Assembly: GCF_042100115.1 (NCBI RefSeq)
Contig: NC_091272.1
Span: 3,472,001-3,536,000, forward strand
DNA from: Alternaria dauci
Taxonomy: Eukaryota; Ascomycota; Dothideomycetes; Pleosporales; Pleosporaceae
Reading direction: 5' to 3'
Length of the DNA: 64,000 nt
Shown: one piece after another, positions 11,361 through 23,245 of the stretch
Numbering within the stretch: the first letter of the stretch is position 1
Layout: every line of letters starts with the position of its first letter
Position numbers and translations under genes: made by a program
The notes under the pieces: generated by a model
Database searches by the model: none
Told to the model about the DNA's origin: nothing
What the model saw: the letters and a program-made list of their open reading frames with translations, nothing else

Positions 11361-12483
11361 CATAGCTGTGTATCGAGTGAAGAGCCTGAGAATGATTTTG
11401 TGAGGCATGAACAAGAACGCAACCATATTCTTTACACTAATGTTGGCCCTCGTGGATCGACTGACAGTGTAGATCGCCTGGAGATTACAATCTCTCCTAC
11501 TTGGGTACACTGAAGAATAGTGGATCCAAACATTTGCGTAAAGTGAGAGATGGTTACAGACTTCGGTCAACGGTCTGGGAAAGTTTAGATAGAAAACTTT
11601 TTGAGATTCAAGAAGGGCCGGAATTGCCTTGTCTGTACTCCCCGAGTGTCTCGGCCTAGGATCTATTATTTAATCTCACCGGTAGGCAAAGGTTCATGCT
11701 GACGCTGGAGACACGAATTCTGCTCTTTTTTTAAGGCTGCTTACTTGTATGTTGAAAGACAAAGACCTTAGCATTTCGACTGATTGCATGATCATGGGGC
11801 TAGTAACAGCTTTGAAGAGACGATGCACTCTCCTGGCAGCGACTGGGGACATACAGTAATATTTCCAGCTTATTCTGTAAGGTCTTGTCTAATGTTGACG
11901 AACTCAATCAAGCAGCGAGCGCTTGGTTGGTACCTATAGAGCATCAGCAGTTTTCTATCGAGTAGTCGAAGATCTCATCACTTGTTGTACATCACCAAGA
12001 ACCGAAATCTCACTAACAGATACGTTGATAGGAAAAATATTCCGAAAGTAGTGCATAGCGTTGGCAGAGTGTGAGAAGGAGCAAGATGGCAGATTCTTTG
12101 CTTGTATGGGAGGCTCGGCCCGCAGGTGAGCAAGTCCGCATGACAGTTAGCCTCTGACATCATACCATACGTTTACGCGCTTTCCTGTAGTGCCCTCCGA
12201 ACTCTGTACGACAGCCACTGACATTCGCCCCACCTGCTACTATCACCACACCCACCGCACGTCAGCGACCGGTGCCCGACGCCAAGGCAACCAACACTAA
12301 GGCTGGAGTCACCATAATCAGAAACCGGTTCTGATCCCAAGGTTTTCTCCCCTTCTACGCCTGCGATTGTCTGGCGCGGCCCGCCTACGACAGCTAGTAG
12401 GTCATCCCCACCTGCTCATTCACCTATTCCGAGAGGGCTTCTTTACTGAGAAGCAAATTACACGCAACAATACCTACAACACC
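11361..12483. other. Gene-free stretch upstream of the next gene
   Basis: Short overlapping frames on both strands show no coding character. The part next to 12484 is C-rich and likely holds the promoter of the gene that follows. No RNA gene was seen. Confidence 0.45.
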
Positions 12484-13529
12484 ATGTCTTCAACCAAAGA
12501 TCTTGCGAAAACACTTCCCAAGAAGGTCCCTAATGCGGAACATCATCGCGCGACGCTGGACGGCTTGTCTCGCTTCAAGTTCGCTATTTTCCACACAGCT
12601 GCTTTGGACGCGGCGGGTCGCCAGCAGCTTGAAGACAGCATCAACACGGGCGAGACAACTACAGCGAGATCCAAACTCGCCCCGCAGCCAGACTTCAGCG
12701 GTCGCTCTTTACGAGACGTGTACAACTATTTCATTCACCTGCGCGATCAAGACGACACAATTCATCCACTCTACTTCATCGTAGCCGACCAAGAAGACTT
12801 TAGCCATAAGGGGGTGGTGGTCGTTCTGCTCAACTCCAGCCAAGATGAGGAAGATATTGTGGGTGTTGGGCGCTGCAGCAGTGTCGACGCGGACGCATGG
12901 GGTGCAAACATTGATATCGGTAATCAAGATTGGCTCGACTTAAAGGAAGAAGAAGCTGCAGAATGGGGTGGGGATGATCCGTACGGGAATGACGGCGATG
13001 ATGACGATGTCGATAAGCCGGGTGCCAGCGCAACAGCCTCCCAAGACACAACAGCGCAGAGCCTAACGACTCTGAATGAGCCGCCCAAGAAAGTGTACGG
13101 GTGGTATAGTCTGGTCGAAAAAGGTACTTCATGATTGTGTTCACACATGACGCTCTGCATCTTCGCTAACTTTGCAAAGCTGTACCGATCAACTCCATGC
13201 TCGAGCAGTCTTGGCTGAAGATGAGACCAGGAGATTCTCGATTCCAAATGCTCGGCAACTTCTATTCTTCGAGCAACCCTTGGAACGACATACGTGCAGC
13301 CCATCTACAGCAGTGTGTTTCCAGGCCTACCATCCATCGAACCCTCATCCTGGTCGCAGAGCACGACGACGCTAACGGCCCCGAGGGTATGACCCTCGCT
13401 CGCTTGAAGTGGGATGGCGATGTCAAGGCAGTGGAGAATGCGAGCCCAGCACTCATGCCGGAAGTTGAGATAGTGGCCAAGGTGAGCGCGGAAAAGGCTT
13501 TGGAGGAAGCCGACCGAGCGGCGCCATAG
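12484..13529 (+). CDS. Hypothetical cytosolic protein, 329 aa
   Basis: There are two exons, 12484-13123 and 13180-13529, with a 56-nt intron (donor GTACTT, branch CGCTAACTT, acceptor CAAAG) that joins in frame at phase 1. The start ATG follows ACACC and begins MSSTKDLAKTLPKK. There is no signal peptide or membrane segment. The N-terminal two thirds look like a mixed alpha/beta globular domain with a hydrophobic VVVVLL strand after SHKG near residue 118. An acidic linker (residues about 175-192, rich in Asp) separates it from a second region in which PINSMLEQSW and RPGDSRF occur after the intron. I do not recognise a characterised family. A DUF-type domain shared among ascomycetes is the likeliest match, and no function can be given. 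Confidence 0.72.
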
Positions 13530-14092
13530 TTTACGTGTGCATGAACCGAACTGTCTGGACTTTCAATCGCGTCCAGAAGACTTTGGACCTTCGCTATACT
13601 AACGGTCATGTTTGCGCACCATCAAATGCAGATGATGCTTTTTGGTGCGGTAGTAGACCGTCGGTCGAGCCGAGAGTATACCGTTGTATCGAGCTTGGTA
13701 TTCATGTTGTATTACTGCTTCTAAGGAACAACATCATAAAGAGGCTGAAGAAAGTGAACCACCTCCGTATTTACCTATATCCGACAATGCTCTTGATGTC
13801 CGTAAATATAAATGTGGTCCGTTGGACACTAAAGATCATTACAATTTGGACAAGCCTTGATCGGTACTGAAACGTGTAGATTAATGGAAGCATGAAACAC
13901 CGAAAAGACGTAACCTTCGATGCCCAGGGTGGTGAGTTTCAGTGTCTGTTGAGGTGGAAGAGGTCGGAGGATAGACGTCGATGACGCTTCTTCACGCGTT
14001 TGCCAAGACGCTAGGCCTAAAAAGTCCCAGAATCACCCTGCGATGTGTTCATCATCGTGCATTCAATCGTCCCAAGTCTATCTGCTTTTCAA
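13530..14092. other. Intergenic stretch between convergent genes
   Basis: This is the 3' flank of two convergent genes. A 111-codon frame at 13535-13870 is low-quality and probably lies in the 3' untranslated region. Nothing else is supported. Confidence 0.45.
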
Positions 14093-14850
14093 CTATCGTT
14101 CATCACGCCTAACTCCCCACAAATATTGGTCAACCTTGGAGTTTGCCCATGGCGCTACTAGCTTTTCAGAAGGCGTATTCCGATGATCTATCAAGGCCGC
14201 ACACAGCTGCCCGACGAACTCCGGGCAAACTACCTTAGTAAGGTTGTCTATGGACTCCCAATCAGGTCTCGCCTTCCACGCCCAGAGATCAACCATCAAA
14301 TTTCTGCCAGGGACATTTGTAGACAAGCTTTCCGTCTCGAGATATAAGCTGCGAACAAACCGGGTTTTTGGAAAGTCATCGATCTCTCGGGCGTACCAGG
14401 ACATGCGAACGATCAGGAGGTTCTGATAGCGTGGATCCCCAACTTTGCAAGCGAGGCCATATGAACTTGGCAGCCAGTTTAGGTTCGATGAATTATCCCG
14501 TCGCGGTTTCCCAATATGTTCAGGCAGACGGCGGGTGTACAGCCATTCCAAGTACGTTTTGAAGTCTTCGGGATCAGCCTCGAGATATACAATCTCGTCT
14601 TGACTGATCAAACACCTCTCTTCAAACTGATCTTCCTTGTAAAGCACGCATTTTTGAACAGTAAAAGTCTGTCTTAGATCTGGTCTGTCCGACCACGACT
14701 TGCACACTTTCACAGTAATTGTGCTGGACAGAAACCTAAAAAAAAAGTGAGTAAGCGCTGTGCATAACTCTCAAAAACCTACTGTGGTTTGTTTTCCCTT
14801 TTCTGGCTTCCGAAGGGTAGAAGATCAAGGCTCGAAGCATTTCCGGCCAT
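14093..14850 (-). CDS. Small BTB/POZ-like protein, 236 aa
   Basis: Exon 1 is 14850-14783 and exon 2 is 14735-14093, joined at phase 2 across a 47-nt intron (GTAGGT...T-tract...TTTAG). The start gives MAGNASSLDLLPFGSQ. The N-terminal half has the fungal BTB pattern: FTVQKCVLYKEDQFEERCL in place of the usual F.vHk.vL.....F, then YLEWLYTRRLP. After the BTB comes the GRNLMVDLWAWKARPDW segment, which matches the ARRLLVDTWAEEIDSSW and ARRLMVDFWVFTARPKW segments of the genes at 27165 and 28290. The three are therefore paralogues of one small-BTB family. In general BTB domains mediate dimerisation and Cullin-3 binding. For this short fungal type no specific role is known to me. Confidence 0.72.
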
Positions 14851-15400
14851 TGGATCGATGACTGACTGAATGAAATGAACAGTTGGCCGTCAAACAAGCT
14901 GACTGCAAGTAATATAGATCTAATGAGTATGTTGGATAGCATGCACTGATACTAATAGGCTGAGCCCTCGGCAGCTGACTTCCGATTGTCATTTGTCACG
15001 ACATCACAAAGTGTCTGCGTGATTATACACTATCACTGACGCATGATCTTGTGCGCAGCATAATTCGTGTCTAGAGTTCTTTCTATGTTTTCCATGTCTG
15101 TGGAACACAAACTAACGTCTCGCGCTGCTTGGGTAAGTTGCTTTCACTTACTCATTCACGCATTGCACTAGTAAAGTTAGGTCATTGCGATCGCTTGCCG
15201 ACTTATCAAGTAAGAGTCGCGAACTCAAGGTGAAGGCAGACTGAGATGTTGAGAGCTCACGGACCAGGTCTTTTACCTTACGCTATACATGTTCTCGCCT
15301 CCGAGTCTCTGACGGCCTACAGTATCCTCCGCAAGATAAATATCGAGAAGCTCTTTGCACAACACGTCACGAATCAGTAATATCTGGGGAACAAGTCGAG
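14851..15400. other. Divergent promoter region
   Basis: This is the shared upstream region of the small BTB gene (minus) and the F-box/ankyrin gene (plus). No other feature was recognised. Confidence 0.4.
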
Positions 15401-16789
15401 ATGCTGCTGTTAGATATACCCTTGGAGGTTTTCGAAGACGTCATCGCGGCTCTTGCGGAGAAGGTTGGACAACAAGGTGTCGTACAGTATCGACTCGTCA
15501 GCAGTAAGTACAACGCACCGGCCTGAAGCTCAGAGATGTTAATGAGAAACAGGGACATTCGCAAACACGATCAAGAACTGCATTCTTTCGGCTATCGCTC
15601 ATACCAATATAGCCAACTTCTTGCATGATCCTTCTTCGGCCCGTCTTTTCGAGAAGTATGGTGGCGAGATCCTCCACAAGTTCGCGATGGGGCGTCAAAC
15701 AACACGAAACCAGGTCGTTGACTTCGTCCGGAACTCAGCCAAAGCAACCGAACCAGACTCTACACTTTACCCTGCGCGAGTGATGGTCTTGTGTATGAGT
15801 ATGATGGCTCTAGAGCCAAAATATCTGTGCGCCTACACAAAGGGCGTCGAGATTGTCAACAAGGAGAAGCGGCCGTGTTCTCTTAGGGACATGATGATCG
15901 CCATTGCTGCCGCATCTGAGGATCTTGCGCTCTTCGAAGAACCGGCCCTTACCCCAGCTTTGCTCCTCCGACAAACTCATGATCTCTTACCAAGTACGTT
16001 GAAAGCCGCCATTGTAGCTAACCAGTATATGATGCTTGAACGCATTCTAGGTTATCTTCTGGAAAACGTCAAGGGTAAGCGCGATTGCGGCTCATGGAAA
16101 GATATGCGAAATGCTGCCAAGAAGATTGGCAAGGCTTTGTGCATGGCCGTACGCTTACACAAGAACGTTGCTGGAAACCTGTTATTTGACTTCCGCGATA
16201 AGAATCAGCTCTTCGCGAGGTTTGCACCCGATGAGCTGGGCGATTGGCTTGTTAACGACGCTATCGAATATTGCAACACAGCTCTGTTATATCGCGTCTT
16301 GGAAGTCGATTATCCCAAGCTTGTAGCTCATAACAAGGATCCAACACGCACTACAGTCTTGATGATCAAGCTATGGAGACTCTGTACAGAAAAGGCAGGA
16401 TTGAAATCTGGAGCATGCGTAAGTGTACATGCTTACACTATATGCGATACATTTACTGACTTCATGAACCTATATAAACAGTTGTCAGAGATGGTGTCAT
16501 CAGACCAAACAAAGTCCACTCAAACAAAACCCCACTCCAGTACGCTCTCCAGAGACGACGATATGATATTGCACGTGTTCTTATCGACAACGGTGCAGCG
16601 ATCGACAGTATCACACCCAACAGGAACACTGTTCTGTGGATGGCGGCCAACGATGGCCACTGGAAGGATGTTAAGTTTCTACTCATTCACGGCGCGGACC
16701 CCAGCTTGCATGGGAAGGACGGGAAATCTGCAATTTCGGCTGCGAGATTATGGGGATATAGCAGGTGTCGTTTCTTGCTTGAGGCATGA
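15401..16789 (+). CDS. F-box-like/ankyrin-repeat protein, 426 aa
   Basis: Three exons are proposed: 15401-15503, 15553-16422 and 16482-16789. Exon 1 encodes an F-box-like motif (MLLLDIPLEVFEDVIAAL ... YRLVS). The C-terminal exon encodes two ankyrin-type repeats: TPLQYALQRRRYDIARVLI-DNGA, then NTVLWMAANDGHWKDVKFLL-IHGADP. The second intron has two overlapping donors. The canonical GTAAGT at 16419 would put the ankyrin exon out of frame. GTGTAC four bases later (16423) keeps the frame and makes VIVRDGVIRPN line up with AIIQDGYLDPN of the next gene. The gene at 17325 has the same first-exon length (103 nt), phase and domain order, so the two are tandem paralogues. The likely role is an SCF-type substrate adaptor, by inference only. 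Confidence 0.72.
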
Positions 16790-17324
16790 GAGATCACGGA
16801 AAGGAGTATCTCGAGCGCTCCGATCTTTGGGAGGTATACGAGAAGGAGATGTTCCAGGATAGGCTTGATTACTAGAGTGAATAGTATGGACGGCACTCGG
16901 TTTGTCCAAGCAAGACAGCGTCTCTACACGATGTGATGTTTTTGGCGATAAGGCAATTTTCAGCAGCCACGAAGACGGCTCAGAGCCTAACCATGGTGGT
17001 GATTGCTGGGTTGTCGGTTACCCGTATTGGCCGCTGTAAAGAGCACTGGAATTTTCGGGTTCGCCAATGGGTTCAGTCATCACCGTAGAGAAATGCATAT
17101 CCCAAAGACGTAATTTCGTAGCATAGTTTTTGCAACAGGATTTCATAAATGAGAGAACAAGCTTTCTTGAACAAGACACTGAGGTCGCCTAAGACGTGCC
17201 CCACCATCACGTCATTGCGTAACGTTGATTAGGCAACATTCCAAGGCTGTCTTCTGGATCTACAGGTTCCGGCTAGCTAGCATTGTTCCTCTCTTCCCAT
17301 TTAGCTGCAGCACACCAGTACATC
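16790..17324. other. Intergenic region between tandem paralogues
   Basis: It contains the 3' flank of the first and the promoter of the second F-box/ankyrin gene. Apparent frames here continue from out-of-frame readings of the upstream gene. No separate feature is visible. Confidence 0.4.
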
Positions 17325-18769
17325 ATGGAACTATTGGATCTTCCAACCGAATTAATCCTACGTATAATCGGCCTCTTTGTTGGAGATATAGGGGCATTGT
17401 ACGTAGCCGACTACCGACTTGTCTGCAGTACGTCTCGATAATATCATGAACGTAACTCCAACTTACGCGCATAGAACTATTCGCCCATGAGATCCAAGAA
17501 GAGATCTTGAAGCGACAACCGCTCACCGTGTACTCAACAGATGAGCTCAAAATACCCAGTCCGATGGGCCGTCACATCTTCATCGCCATAGATAACGCGA
17601 GATTTGAGAAGCTTTTTGCTCAGCATGGCGGCACGATTATAAGTCATGAGGTCTTCCGACGGCAGAAAGCGCCCTTGCCCATCGTCGAATACTTGCGGAA
17701 CCTCGTTAATGCTTTACTGGAGCATGAAAAGAGTCAATTCACGGACGACCTACAAAAACAATACACGATGCAAGTCTGCACAGCTCTATCTAGTGTATAC
17801 TACAAACAACTCCGGTGGCGTCTGTTCCTGCGCGACTACTCCGAAATTCGAGAACCAGATATTGCAGACGACCTACCCGCAGCATTGGCCGCGACCGGGA
17901 AACTGCAACAGCTTACAGATCTCGTTTCAGGCAACCCGGGACGTTTGAGGGAAAGCTGCTCCTGTTTTCCGAGTCCTCTAGAAGCAGCTGCAGCGTGTGA
18001 CCAAGTGCACGTAGTCAAAGCCATCATAGACATCCTCTCAACCCACGATTCCAAAACCGAGAAGACATCCCGACCCGGCAACTGGCCCGGACTGATCGCT
18101 GCGATCCGAAAAGGCGCAAAGGGATCCGGAAATATTCTACTTGACGATTGCCTTCCTTCCTCGCAATCACACAGCTTCAGCTGGTTCCGCTTGACCAAGG
18201 AAGTGGCAAGGCACGCTGACAAAGGCTTCATGAAGAGAGTGTTTAAATCCCACATGTACATCGACAGGGCGAGGAAGGGATTGGAGAAACATGAAGTGGA
18301 TTATGTGCTGAAGGAAGGCAGTTGTTCAGTTCTACGCGCCATCATTCAGGACGGCTATCTGGATCCTAACGGAACAATTGGAGACTTAACACCGCTCACT
18401 TTGGCAATACAGCACCATCGTTACGACCTCGCTCAAGTCCTTATTCAACACGGTGCGTACGTTGATGGCGTACCTGACACTGGAGAACCGGTGACCGCGT
18501 TGTGGCACGCAGCTAAAGCGGGTTATCGCGGATACGGAGACAGAGTCTTACCTGGAGTGAGGTTTCTTGTGAAACATGGAGCGGATCCTGATTTTGGAGG
18601 GGACTGGAGATCACCACTCCGAGCTGTAGAGGGGCGGGGGTGGCCCGACGTGCAGTTCCTTTTACGACAGGCAAAAGACCTTGGCCAGGACGTAGCGCTA
18701 GGTCTGGAAATATGGACAAGAGAGTACGACAAGAGAACCATATGGTTTGTACCCGCCGTTATTGACTAG
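17325..18769 (+). CDS. F-box-like/ankyrin-repeat protein, 465 aa
   Basis: Exon 1 (17325-17427) and exon 2 (17475-18769) are joined at phase 1 across a 47-nt intron (GTACGT...CGCATAG). The N-terminus MELLDLPTELILRIIGLF ... YRLVCKLFAHEI is F-box-like. The middle, about residues 60-300, is helical without a clear signature. The C-terminus has ankyrin repeats: LTPLTLAIQHHRYDLAQVLI-QHGAYVD, TALWHAAKAGYRG and GVRFLVKHGADPDFGG, and a degenerate last one. It shares exon 1 length and phase, overall order and local residues with the gene at 15401, which supports an old tandem duplication with strong divergence. It is probably an E3-ligase adaptor. No substrate can be inferred. Confidence 0.8.
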
Positions 18770-18990
18770 GGCTCGTGTTTTGAAATTGTTAAATGCAGAA
18801 GATCATGGCAATCAGACCAAGAATGAAGAGCTGGCAATTCAGAAAAAAGAACAATATTCCATTGAAGACAACAACCAAGACCTGGAGTATACTCATGTGG
18901 TACTCGAGCCACTGTTGACCAGCAAAACGCCATGATCTCTCTGTAACCGTACAATGGATATCACAAATACAATGGATCGTACACAGTGCC

Positions 18991-21761
18991 TCAGTACTTC
19001 TCTTCCAATCGCGCAGTCATGCCGGTGACTGCTATCCTCCTGCTCTCCTCGCGCTCTTTGATGTGTATCTCTCGCTCCAACTCCTGCTGCGTGGCCATCT
19101 TCTGAGCGACAGTGAGCTGATCGAGCACTTTAGAAATACCTTGCTCAGTCTGCCCGTTGAAGAGACCCTCCATCTCAGCCTTTGTAGTCATGGCGAGCTG
19201 GTCTTCCAACGCCCTTAATGCTTTCGTGCCGAGTTCTGAGACTGCTTTCTTGAACTTGTCCTCCTCATCAGCCTTGGCCTTCTTGGCTGCCTGCTCACGC
19301 TCATCGACATTGGCCTCTCCAGCATTGCGCTTGGCGGCTTTCAGGGCTTCCTTCTTTGCCTTGGCGGCAAGGTAGCGAGCCGAGTGTCCCAATGGGCGTC
19401 CATCTTTAGTCAGTGGTTCCTCCACATTGAGCGGCGGCGCGGTGAAGAAGAGGATACGACCCTTTTCGTCGCGCTGGAACTGCTCGCGGATCTCAAGCGG
19501 TATACTGGCGTTTGCATGGTCGGCCATGACGTAGACCTCTACAGGCTGTGGAGCCTTGTAGTTGAGCGGCAACTGCTGAGGATACGGCTGTTGGTAGCCT
19601 GGCGCAGCGCGCGGCGTCTGGAAGGTCTGCATGGGGGCAGCTGGTTGAGGTGTAAAGGGTACATGTGGCGTGATTGGCTGGTATGCAGGCGCCTGGGGTG
19701 CCTGCTGGTGCATATGTGGAGCGGGTGACTGAGAGTGGGTGTGATAATGTGTCGCATGGGTCGGCGTGTATGTTGGAGCAACATGATGCTGTTGTGGTGT
19801 TGGAGCAGGCATTGGCGTCAAGGCCGGGGCTTGCGCAATGGGATAGTTTCTTGAAGATTCGTAACCGTGCGACGAAGCCGGGGGTAAACTTGGGGTGGGC
19901 ATAACGGGCGCAGGAGGAGGAGTCGGTGGGGGTGGTGGGGTGGGCTCAGGCGGTGGTGAATCCTATAAGATCTGTGAGCATTGGTATTCGTGGTGAGGGA
20001 GAATACCTTTCGCTTACCTTGGGGTCCCGCGGACGACGATGCACAGCGCCAATCTTTGGAGGAGCGTTTTCAGCACCCCACTCCGGCTTAGGGAGATCGT
20101 CATCCTCTTTTTGGTCGTCCTTGAGCAAATACGCAATCGGGCTGGGTACCTTCTTCAACTTCCGAGGCGCATCGAATAGATCCATGACATAGTCCTTGTC
20201 GCGCACCTCGTCGGGTAGACAGCTGGCCCATGTCTTGATCTTGTTGAGCTTGTGGTTCTCTTCGTTGTATCGAGCCTCACAGACGTAGATCTCTTTATCA
20301 GAAGGAAAGTCGCGGGGACGACCTTTGTTGTAACGCGTGATAAACATGACGAAACACCGGTCCACTACCTCGTCAATGCGATGGTCTCGGTACTGGCCAG
20401 TCTTGACGACCTCGTTTTCGAAGAAGTGCCGGTCAAAACGGTGCACAGTCTGTTCCGGGCGGTAGTACCAGCATGCATTCACCCACTGTCCGCCGTTCGA
20501 ATCTTGCCAGGTGCGGTAGATCTGGGCCACAATTGGCTTTGTGAGGTCGTTGGCGTTCTGAATATGCACCCAGTCACCAACCTTCCACAGTTCACCATTG
20601 TGCACAATGCCGCTAGGCATAGGAATGCGACCCTCTTCCATGACGTAGTCGGTATCCGGCCTCTCCTTCTCGGCCTTTGCAACCTTGCGCGCCTCTTTTT
20701 GGAGATGCACAGCGTCCTTGTAGATCTGGCTATCCTCCTCGTTGTACTGCTTTGCATTTTCGAACATGAGCTCCACGTCCACCATGAAGTGGTCGACCGA
20801 GTTGTACTTCTTCCGCTTGAGTTTGCGCTTGAGAATGTCCATGGCCATTGGGTTCTTAATCTCGGAGTGGTATTCGGGCATTACCGTCTTATCGGGGACG
20901 CGTTCGAAGGCGCTGACCATGAGCTTGTTGAGCTGATTCCGGGGCTTCCTTATGGCTTTCATGATGGTCTTGATTCGCGCTTCCATAGGCGTATCAACCC
21001 GCGGCGGGCGTCCACGCTTCTTTCGTGATTCTGGGTCGTCGTTCTTGGCGTCCTCTTTTGCTGCTCTCGAGCCGCCTTCCCGCTTGGTGATGGCTGCTGT
21101 GGATCGCGGACCGCGCCGGCGCTTGCGCTTGCCTTCGTCTTCCTCGTCGTCGTCCTCTTCTTCGTCTACTTCGAGCTCCTCTTCGTCGTCGTCTTCCTCT
21201 TCCTCTTCTTCCTCCTCTGGTAGCAGCGGGTCTTGTTCCGGAATCTCGCCAAGGAACGGCAGTGTGGCGACGGTCTCGGGAACGATCTTGTCGTCGACCA
21301 GCCTCTTCAACTCGCGTTCGATGACCTTCTTGACTTCGAGCGCATCCACATATGCCTGCGAGTCCTGTCTGTTGTACACCTGCGCATTGTGGGGAATCAA
21401 CGCCAAGTCGCGTACAAACTCGGAAACATTCTTGTATTCTCTCTGCGCGATCTTGGCCTTGATGGTGCTCAGGGCCATGGGCTCCTTGATGATGTCGTAG
21501 TAGTCGGGCACGGCGCGCTTGTTCACTTTGCGCTGGAAGAGCTTGGTAGGGTCGTATGTTCCACTGCATGATGATGAGCCAAAGAAGGCATGGCGCAGGC
21601 AGCGCAAGTACTTACTCGTCGGTCCTGTAGTCGTATACATTCTTGAGGAGGTTTGCCATGGCCTCCCATTCCTGCGCCGTGACGGTCGACGTTGCGCCAG
21701 CCGACTCGGCCGTCTCGGTGGTGGGCACCGGCGTCGAGCTTGGAGCGCGTGCAGACGCCAT
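18991..21761 (-). CDS. RSC1: RSC complex subunit Rsc1/Rsc2-like: two bromodomains, AT-hook, BAH domain
   Basis: Exons are 21761-21616, 21563-20018 and 19962-18991, encoding 887 residues. Domain order: bromodomain 1 (about residues 50-135, DYYDIIKEPMALSTIKAKI); an acidic Glu/Asp run (about 164-193); an AT-hook-like RGRPPR (about 232-237); bromodomain 2 (about 245-345, YHSEIKNPMAMDIL); and a BAH domain (about 373-490, GELWKVGDWVHIQN ... WYYRPEQT). A Pro/Gln/His-rich low-complexity region and a C-terminal coiled coil rich in Lys/Glu/Ala follow. This order is that of yeast Rsc1/Rsc2, subunits of the RSC chromatin-remodelling complex that bind acetylated histones. Filamentous fungi usually have one such gene, so Rsc1 and Rsc2 cannot be told apart. 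It is divergent from the OTU1 gene across 497 bp. Confidence 0.93.
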
Positions 21762-22258
21762 GATTGCGATATTTCAGCCGATGGCGTTGTGTTGCGGTAT
21801 CCTCAGTGCGCCAGATACTAACGACGTCGTCGTCGTCGCGTCGTGAACGTAGAAGTCGCGACTCTGGAGCGGAAGTTAGGATTCGCCGGTTCGCCGATCC
21901 CTGCCACCCATCCCATCCCCGGGTCGGCCTACCTCCATGATTCGGGAACATTCACCCAACGCCATGCCACTTGTTCCATGCCAACTGTCGCCTTTGTAGC
22001 GTTTTTTTCCGTAGCTGACAAACGATTCTGTTCCAACAAACCTTCCTTCGTGCTTGCGCACTCGTGAACTCGTTCCTTCCTTCATACGTCAACTCACTCA
22101 TCGCAGCTTCCATCTAACACCTCTCCACCGCTAGATCGCCGCCCCACCAGTCAACTGACATCTCGCGCCACGCCCTCGAAGCCCCCTCACTCACGCTCGA
22201 TACCACTCCGCTCACGTATGCCAACTGTACCAAATTATTACAGCCGACCCATCACAAC
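21762..22258. promoter_or_regulatory. Bidirectional promoter region, RSC1-like / OTU1
   Basis: The 497 bp between two divergent start codons is C/T-rich on the plus strand toward OTU1, typical of fungal 5' leaders. It must contain the promoters of both genes. No defined factor site was assigned. Confidence 0.5.
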
Positions 22259-23245
22259 ATGCCCATTCGTATCCGGTTACGCGCGCCCAATGGCACTCAC
22301 ACAGTATCACTCAACGATGACGCCGCTGTCTCAGACCTTCTCTCCTCTATCAGCGAAAAGACGGAACTGCCGCTCTTCGAGTTGAAATGGAACCATCCGC
22401 CACAACCGCTCGATCCTTCGCTATACGGCATGTCGACGTTGTTGAGAGACACCGATCTCAAGCTAAACGGCGCATCCATCATAGTCATTGCACAAGCTAC
22501 GGGCGATCCAAGTGAGCGGAAGCAGGAGCAGGAACTCCAAGCATCTACGTCTCAGGCTGCACCGCTCTCACTTCAACGGAAGCAGAACTCTGCACTCAAG
22601 GACACCCCCGAAGTTCCGGTACCCGACCGTGGTGGCACCATGGTCCTTCGAGTTATGCCCGATGATAACTCCTGCATGTTTCGAGCAGTCGGCAGCGCCG
22701 TCTTGTCCGACTCCCTTGATTCCATGACCGAGCTCAGATCGCTGGTTGCGCAGGCCATACAACGAGATCCGGAGCAGTACAATGAGGCCATCTTGCAACG
22801 CTCTCCCGATGAGTATTGCAAGTGGATATCCTACTCCGACTCGTGGGGTGGTGGCATTGAACTCAGCATTCTGTCGCAGGAGTTCGACATTGAGATCGCC
22901 AGCGTCAATGTTCAAGACAACCGGGTAGATCGATTCAACGAGGGCAGGCCACGGCGATGTATCCTGGTGTACTCTGGAATCCACTACGACACCATTGCTC
23001 TCGTGCCAAATGGAGTGTCACCTCAGGACCCCTCGCAAGACATCAAGTTGTTTGACGCAAAAGATGACGTAATTCTTGAAGCGGCAAGGGAACTCTGCGG
23101 GCAGCTGCAGAAAGCACATTACTTCACCGACACACAAAAGTTCGACATCAAGTGCAACAAGTGTGGTTGGAAGGGGGCTGGAGAGCGGGCTGCGATACAG
23201 CACGCGACCGAGACTGGGCACAGCGACTTTGGCGAGGCTGACTGA
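22259..23245 (+). CDS. OTU1: OTU1/YOD1-type ubiquitin thioesterase
   Basis: An intronless 328-residue protein. An N-terminal ubiquitin-like/UBX-like domain (about 3-78, MPIRIRLRAPNGTHTVSL) is followed by a linker and an OTU cysteine-protease domain (about 128-250). The catalytic core is visible: Asp136 and Cys139 in PDDNSCMF, and His242 in SGIHYD. The C-terminus carries a C2H2 zinc finger with Cys299, Cys302, His315 and His321. The order UBX-like, OTU, zinc finger is that of yeast Otu1 and human YOD1, deubiquitinases that work with the Cdc48/p97 segregase in ER-associated degradation. Length and all key residues fit, so it should be active. Confidence 0.95.
   Translation: MPIRIRLRAPNGTHTVSLNDDAAVSDLLSSISEKTELPLFELKWNHPPQPLDPSLYGMSTLLRDTDLKLNGASIIVIAQATGDPSERKQEQELQASTSQAAPLSLQRKQNSALKDTPEVPVPDRGGTMVLRVMPDDNSCMFRAVGSAVLSDSLDSMTELRSLVAQAIQRDPEQYNEAILQRSPDEYCKWISYSDSWGGGIELSILSQEFDIEIASVNVQDNRVDRFNEGRPRRCILVYSGIHYDTIALVPNGVSPQDPSQDIKLFDAKDDVILEAARELCGQLQKAHYFTDTQKFDIKCNKCGWKGAGERAAIQHATETGHSDFGEAD

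Noticed and set aside
11100..11513. 137-codon plus-strand frame
   Set aside because: The minus strand of the same region carries a better, cysteine-patterned signal, so this is the antisense shadow.
13535..13870. 111-codon plus-strand frame
   Set aside because: It lies directly after the stop of the gene at 12484, is low in coding character and is likely 3' untranslated.
20952..21500. 182-codon plus-strand Ser-rich frame
   Set aside because: The Ser run is the antisense of the Glu/Asp run of the RSC1-like gene.
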